DNA from: Nitrococcus sp.
Lineage (GTDB): Bacteria > Pseudomonadota > Gammaproteobacteria > Nitrococcales > Nitrococcaceae
NCBI GenBank assembly: GCA_030452365.1
Contig: JAKDMK010000046.1
Coordinates: 1 to 10,618, forward strand
Length of the DNA stretch: 10,618 bases
Reading direction: 5' to 3'
Below, one piece after another: positions 8,288-10,618 of the stretch (positions are counted from its first letter, which is position 1; every line of letters starts with the position of its first letter). Below the pieces are notes generated by a model. The model saw nothing but the letters and a program-made list of their open reading frames with translations, had not been told where the DNA came from and made no database searches. The position numbers and the translations under genes were made by a program.

Positions 8288-9136
8288 ATGGATCATGCAC
8301 ATCCTATTAAGAAGATGGCCAAGCTGGGCCTGAATCAGCTACAGCGGTTTCAGGTAGAGTTGGAGCAAGGTCTTGGCATCATTGATTATCCCGTGCCGCC
8401 CAACTCAAGCATGCGAAAAACGTCCTCTCGTAGCATTCGCCATTACTATATCTCTGGCATCCAGACGGTAATGCCCATCGTAACCTGTGCACTGCACCAG
8501 GGCATTGCGCTGAACGAGCGGATTCGTATTCTCGATTTTGGCTGTGGCGTCGCGCGGCAGCTGCTCCATTTTACGCGCCGCTATCCCAATCCCGCGTATT
8601 ACGCGTGCGATGTAGACGAAACAAGCATCGCTTTCGTGCAGAAGGCCTATCCCCAGGTCGAGGCGTACGTCAATGCGTTCCACCCGCCGCTCAAGTACCT
8701 AGATGCGTCTTTCGACCTTATCTACTCAGTATCTATCTTCTCGCATCTCAATAGGGAAGATCAGAAAAGTTGGCTGGCTGAACTTGCCCGGGTCGTCAAG
8801 CCAGGTGGCTACTGTTTCCTCACTACAGAGGGCATGGCCGCAATGGGGCATCTCACGTCGACGTTCGGAATGGAGGAGGCGGCTTGTGCTCGGAAGCTGG
8901 CCGAACAGGGAATCCTCTACAAAGAATATGATTTTCTGCACGATAGCATCAAGAACCAGAATACGTTTAAGGTTGCCAGCCTGCTAGTCGGGATAGAGGG
9001 AAGTTATGGCAATACGGTCGTCGCCCCGGAGTACATCAGGTCGGAGTGGACCAATGCAGATTTCGAGGTAGTGCAGATCATCGAAGGGATCATCGATTAT
9101 AGGCAGGATTTAGTGATCCTTCGACGCAAGCGGTAG
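8288..9136 (+). CDS. Class I SAM-dependent methyltransferase
   Basis: A 282-residue protein with a Rossmann methyltransferase core in the middle. Motif I is RILDFGCGVAR (80-90), the acidic residue that normally contacts the SAM ribose is in ACDVDE (106-111), a motif-IV-like FDLIYSVSIFSHL lies at 142-154, and the post-core VKPGGYCFLTTEG at 170-182. These are hallmarks of Methyltransf_11/25-type enzymes. The N-terminal 70 residues (with a PNSSMRKTSSRSIRHYY segment) and the C-terminal 100 residues should set the substrate, which I cannot name. There is no signal peptide or membrane segment, so it is cytoplasmic. The start is well supported: CGGAGGTGA at 8275-8283 lies just before the ATG. Upstream (8105-8287) I see no gene. 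The base composition is less GC-rich than cbbLS, and the gene sits beside a transposase remnant, which fits acquisition by transfer. It is followed by a 348-bp gap, so no operon with the next gene is evident. Confidence 0.9.
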   Translation: MDHAHPIKKMAKLGLNQLQRFQVELEQGLGIIDYPVPPNSSMRKTSSRSIRHYYISGIQTVMPIVTCALHQGIALNERIRILDFGCGVARQLLHFTRRYPNPAYYACDVDETSIAFVQKAYPQVEAYVNAFHPPLKYLDASFDLIYSVSIFSHLNREDQKSWLAELARVVKPGGYCFLTTEGMAAMGHLTSTFGMEEAACARKLAEQGILYKEYDFLHDSIKNQNTFKVASLLVGIEGSYGNTVVAPEYIRSEWTNADFEVVQIIEGIIDYRQDLVILRRKR

Positions 9137-9427
9137 GGGCGTTCAGATGGCCGCGCAGGCCGACTCCTGCTTTGTCGACGAGCAGTCAACCGGATCTACC
9201 TCCACGCCCCGCGCGAGATCTGGCCAGAGCCGTTGCCGCGCCGCCGGCCAGTGCAGCGGTGTTTGCGGCCTCCTGCGTACCCATAGAAGCGCCAATTTCG
9301 GCGACTAGCCGCCTTGCAAATCACCTCTGCGTCCTCACCATCGCTATCCTTCTCCAACTCTGGTGTCCCATCGCAGCACGCAGAAGAAGTAGTGCACGCC
9401 AACAATGGGAAGTTAATCACATCTTGC
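9137..9427. other. Gene-free stretch after the methyltransferase
   Basis: About 290 bases with no supported gene. Frames of 74 (- strand, 9196-9420) and 86 (+ strand, 9172-9432) codons exist, but neither has a Shine-Dalgarno site or a family signature. Just after the methyltransferase stop, TGCT at 9168-9171 and AGCA further on could form a weak stem, not strong enough to call a terminator. The segment may be decayed coding DNA, but I recognise nothing in it. Confidence 0.35.
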
Positions 9428-9447
9428 TATAGGTAAACCTATAAAAT
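9428..9447 (+). promoter_or_regulatory. 16-bp perfect dyad overlapping a -10-like box
   Basis: TATAGGT (9428-9434), two A's, then ACCTATA (9437-9443) form a perfect 7+2+7 inverted repeat. The right arm runs into TATAAAAT (9440-9447), a good -10-like box 37 bp before the surface-protein start at 9485. A matching -35 is not obvious, which would suit an activator-dependent or repressor-blocked promoter. The Shine-Dalgarno site of the gene, GGAGGA, begins at 9472. That a regulator binds here is inferred from symmetry and position only. Confidence 0.5.
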
Positions 9448-9484
9448 TCGAACGCTGTCTATTGTTGTCACGGAGGACGCAACG

Positions 9485-10618
9485 ATGACTCGTTCACGTT
9501 ATCTGTTCGTATACATTATCAGCCTGTCTCTGATTATTGCTTGCGGCGTTTGTTATGGAAAGAGTAGGGGTACCATCCAGCTGACGGTGGTCGATGCGGC
9601 AACCGATACCGATCTGCGTCGGCTCCAAACTGGGCAAATGCTCAACATGTCGAAACGGGGCTCGTCGCTGACTCTGCGGGCAAACCCGCGTGTTAAGGGT
9701 CACAGGAGCGTGGTTTTCGTCCTCGATGGAAAGCACTACCAAACCGACAATCTAGTGCCGTACGCGATGGCGGGCGGATCCCGCAAGAATTACAAGGCAT
9801 GGGATCTGGAGCCCGGTGCCCACACCCTCATTGTGCATGTATACAACCGTCATGGGGGAAAAGGCAAACGTCTCGCCAGTAGGACCGTGTCGTTTTCCCT
9901 GGTCGGCGGCAAGGCCGGCGTCGAGGTCGGCGACATGGCCGCCAGTGAGTTTAGCGACAAGGTTGCCCCCAAGGCCGGCGGCGGAGGAGGTACCATCCAG
10001 CTGACGGTGGTCGATGCGGCAAAAGATACTGATCTGAGTGGGCTCCAAACTGGGCAACAGCTCAATGTGTCGCAACTGGGCTCGTCGCTGACACTGCGGG
10101 CAAACCCGCGTGTTAATGGCGACAAGAGCGTGGTTTTCGTCCTCGATGGAAAGCCCTACCAAACCGACAATCTAGCGCCGTACGCGATGGCGGGCGGATC
10201 CCGCAATGATTACAAGGCATGGGATCTGGAACTCGGCGCCCACACCCTCATTGTGCACGTTTTCAACCGTAATGGGGGAAAAGGTAAACGTCTCGCCAGT
10301 AGGACCGTGTCGTTCTCCCTGGTCGGCGACAAGGCTGGCGTCGAGGTCGGCGACAAGGCTGGCGTCGAGGTCGGCGACATGGCCGCCAGTGAGGTCGGCG
10401 GCAAGGAGGCCGCATGCAACCTGCAGCAGCGGATCAAGCAAGCCTCGCCGGGCGACGTTATCGACGGCAGAGGATGCGTCGAGCGCAGCGCCTTAGAGCT
10501 GCGTAAGCGTCTCACTTTGAAGAACCTGACCATCAAGGGCTCCGATGACTGGAGCGGCGACTTCAGTAAGGCCGGTGGCAACTACCGATCGAGCCGTAAC
10601 GTGCCGAAACTTGAGGAG
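9485..10618 (+). CDS. Exported protein with tandem Ig-like repeats and beta-helix start (partial)
   Basis: The reading frame is open from the ATG at 9485 to the end of the window (378 codons, no stop), so the gene is cut off by the window edge. A Shine-Dalgarno GGAGGA precedes the start by 8 bases. Residues 1-25 are a signal peptide: basic TRSR, then a hydrophobic run ending IIAC with C20 in a good lipobox, so a lipoprotein is likely; cleavage near VCYG is the alternative. Two Ig-like beta-sandwich domains follow (roughly 29-139 and 169-279), each with SLTLRANPRV, SVVFVLDGK, YQTDN, PYAMAGG, YKAWDLE and GAHTLIVHV. From memory this is like Ig-type modules of secreted bacterial proteins in which a 'derived from a living thing' style ligand is unknown. 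The linker is rich in VGDKAGVE-type words. The last 75 residues, LQQRIKQASPGDVIDG then LTLKNLTIKGS, look like the first turns of a right-handed parallel beta-helix. An adhesin or polysaccharide-acting surface protein is plausible; the function is unproven. Confidence 0.85.
   Translation, partial: MTRSRYLFVYIISLSLIIACGVCYGKSRGTIQLTVVDAATDTDLRRLQTGQMLNMSKRGSSLTLRANPRVKGHRSVVFVLDGKHYQTDNLVPYAMAGGSRKNYKAWDLEPGAHTLIVHVYNRHGGKGKRLASRTVSFSLVGGKAGVEVGDMAASEFSDKVAPKAGGGGGTIQLTVVDAAKDTDLSGLQTGQQLNVSQLGSSLTLRANPRVNGDKSVVFVLDGKPYQTDNLAPYAMAGGSRNDYKAWDLELGAHTLIVHVFNRNGGKGKRLASRTVSFSLVGDKAGVEVGDKAGVEVGDMAASEVGGKEAACNLQQRIKQASPGDVIDGRGCVERSALELRKRLTLKNLTIKGSDDWSGDFSKAGGNYRSSRNVPKLEE
9569..9949 (+). repeat. 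Tandem coding repeat, copy 1 (Ig-like unit)
   Basis: First of two direct repeats exactly 420 bp (140 codons) apart. It opens with GGTACCATCCAGCTGACGGT, identical to copy 2 through the first 32 bases. From 9569 to 9900 I count 29 base differences from copy 2 in 332 aligned positions (about 91 percent identity). It is followed by a linker (9950-9988) ending in a glycine run. Confidence 0.9.
9989..10393 (+). repeat. Tandem coding repeat, copy 2 (Ig-like unit)
   Basis: Second direct repeat, in frame with copy 1. It is longer than copy 1 by exactly 24 bp, because its linker word is duplicated (10321-10368). Of the 29 differences before the linker, 19 change amino acids (17 residues) and 10 are silent. 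Copy 1 is more basic at the changed sites (for example R to S, R to G, K to Q, R to L and K to N going from copy 1 to copy 2). Confidence 0.9.
10321..10368 (+). repeat. 24-bp perfect tandem micro-repeat encoding VGDKAGVE twice
   Basis: The 24-base unit at 10321-10344 is repeated without change at 10345-10368, and its first 10 bases recur at 10369-10378. It encodes VGDKAGVE twice, followed by VGDMAASE. Copy 1 of the large repeat has a single VGGKAGVE at the same place (9902-9925), so the extra copy arose after the 420-bp duplication. Confidence 0.9.

Noticed and set aside
9196..9420. 74-codon - strand frame after the methyltransferase
   Set aside because: No ribosome site or family signature.
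9494..10441. Three - strand frames with repeated MVVLSIEDENHA-type starts
   Set aside because: They repeat only because the + strand gene is duplicated there; the + frame has a signal peptide, a ribosome site and recognisable domains.

Overview
The window reads as part of the genome of a chemolithoautotrophic proteobacterium (probably beta- or gammaproteobacterial, moderately GC-rich). The main evidence is a complete 'red-type' (form IC) RuBisCO operon, cbbL-cbbS-cbbX, on the + strand from about 116 to 3094. It is preceded by a short, very AT-rich promoter-like block with LysR-type (CbbR-like) dyads.

Converging on that operon from the - strand is one very large gene (3203-6775, about 1190 residues). 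It encodes a multidomain iron-sulfur flavoprotein. The order is: an N-terminal helical region, a GltD/NfnB-like cysteine-rich Fe-S segment, an FAD-binding and a second dinucleotide-binding Rossmann fold, then a ferredoxin-NADP reductase-like module ending in a PyrK/NfnA-like Cys cluster. It looks like both halves of an Nfn-type (SudAB-type) transhydrogenase joined in one chain, in the order B then A. Next to a Calvin-cycle operon, a plausible but unproven job is to balance NADH, NADPH and a low-potential carrier for CO2 fixation.

Upstream of it on the same strand, after a strong hairpin, lies a small CsbD-family stress protein (7100-7318). The DNA from about 7320 to 8290 is accessory-like: a gene-free stretch, a broken remnant of an insertion-sequence transposase on the - strand (7734-8050), and a GC-rich hairpin repeat at the transposase's 5' end.

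After this scar come two + strand genes: a class I SAM-dependent methyltransferase (8288-9136) and, after a 348-bp gap ending in a promoter-like dyad, a large exported, possibly lipid-anchored protein (9485 to beyond the window end). The latter carries two nearly identical Ig-like repeats exactly 420 bp apart, an 8-residue micro-repeat in the linker, and the start of what looks like a right-handed beta-helix.

Overall there are two parts: a carbon-fixation/redox half (1-6775) and an accessory, surface and mobile-DNA half (about 7320-10618), with a stress gene between them. No CRISPR array, tRNA, rRNA or complete mobile element was seen.
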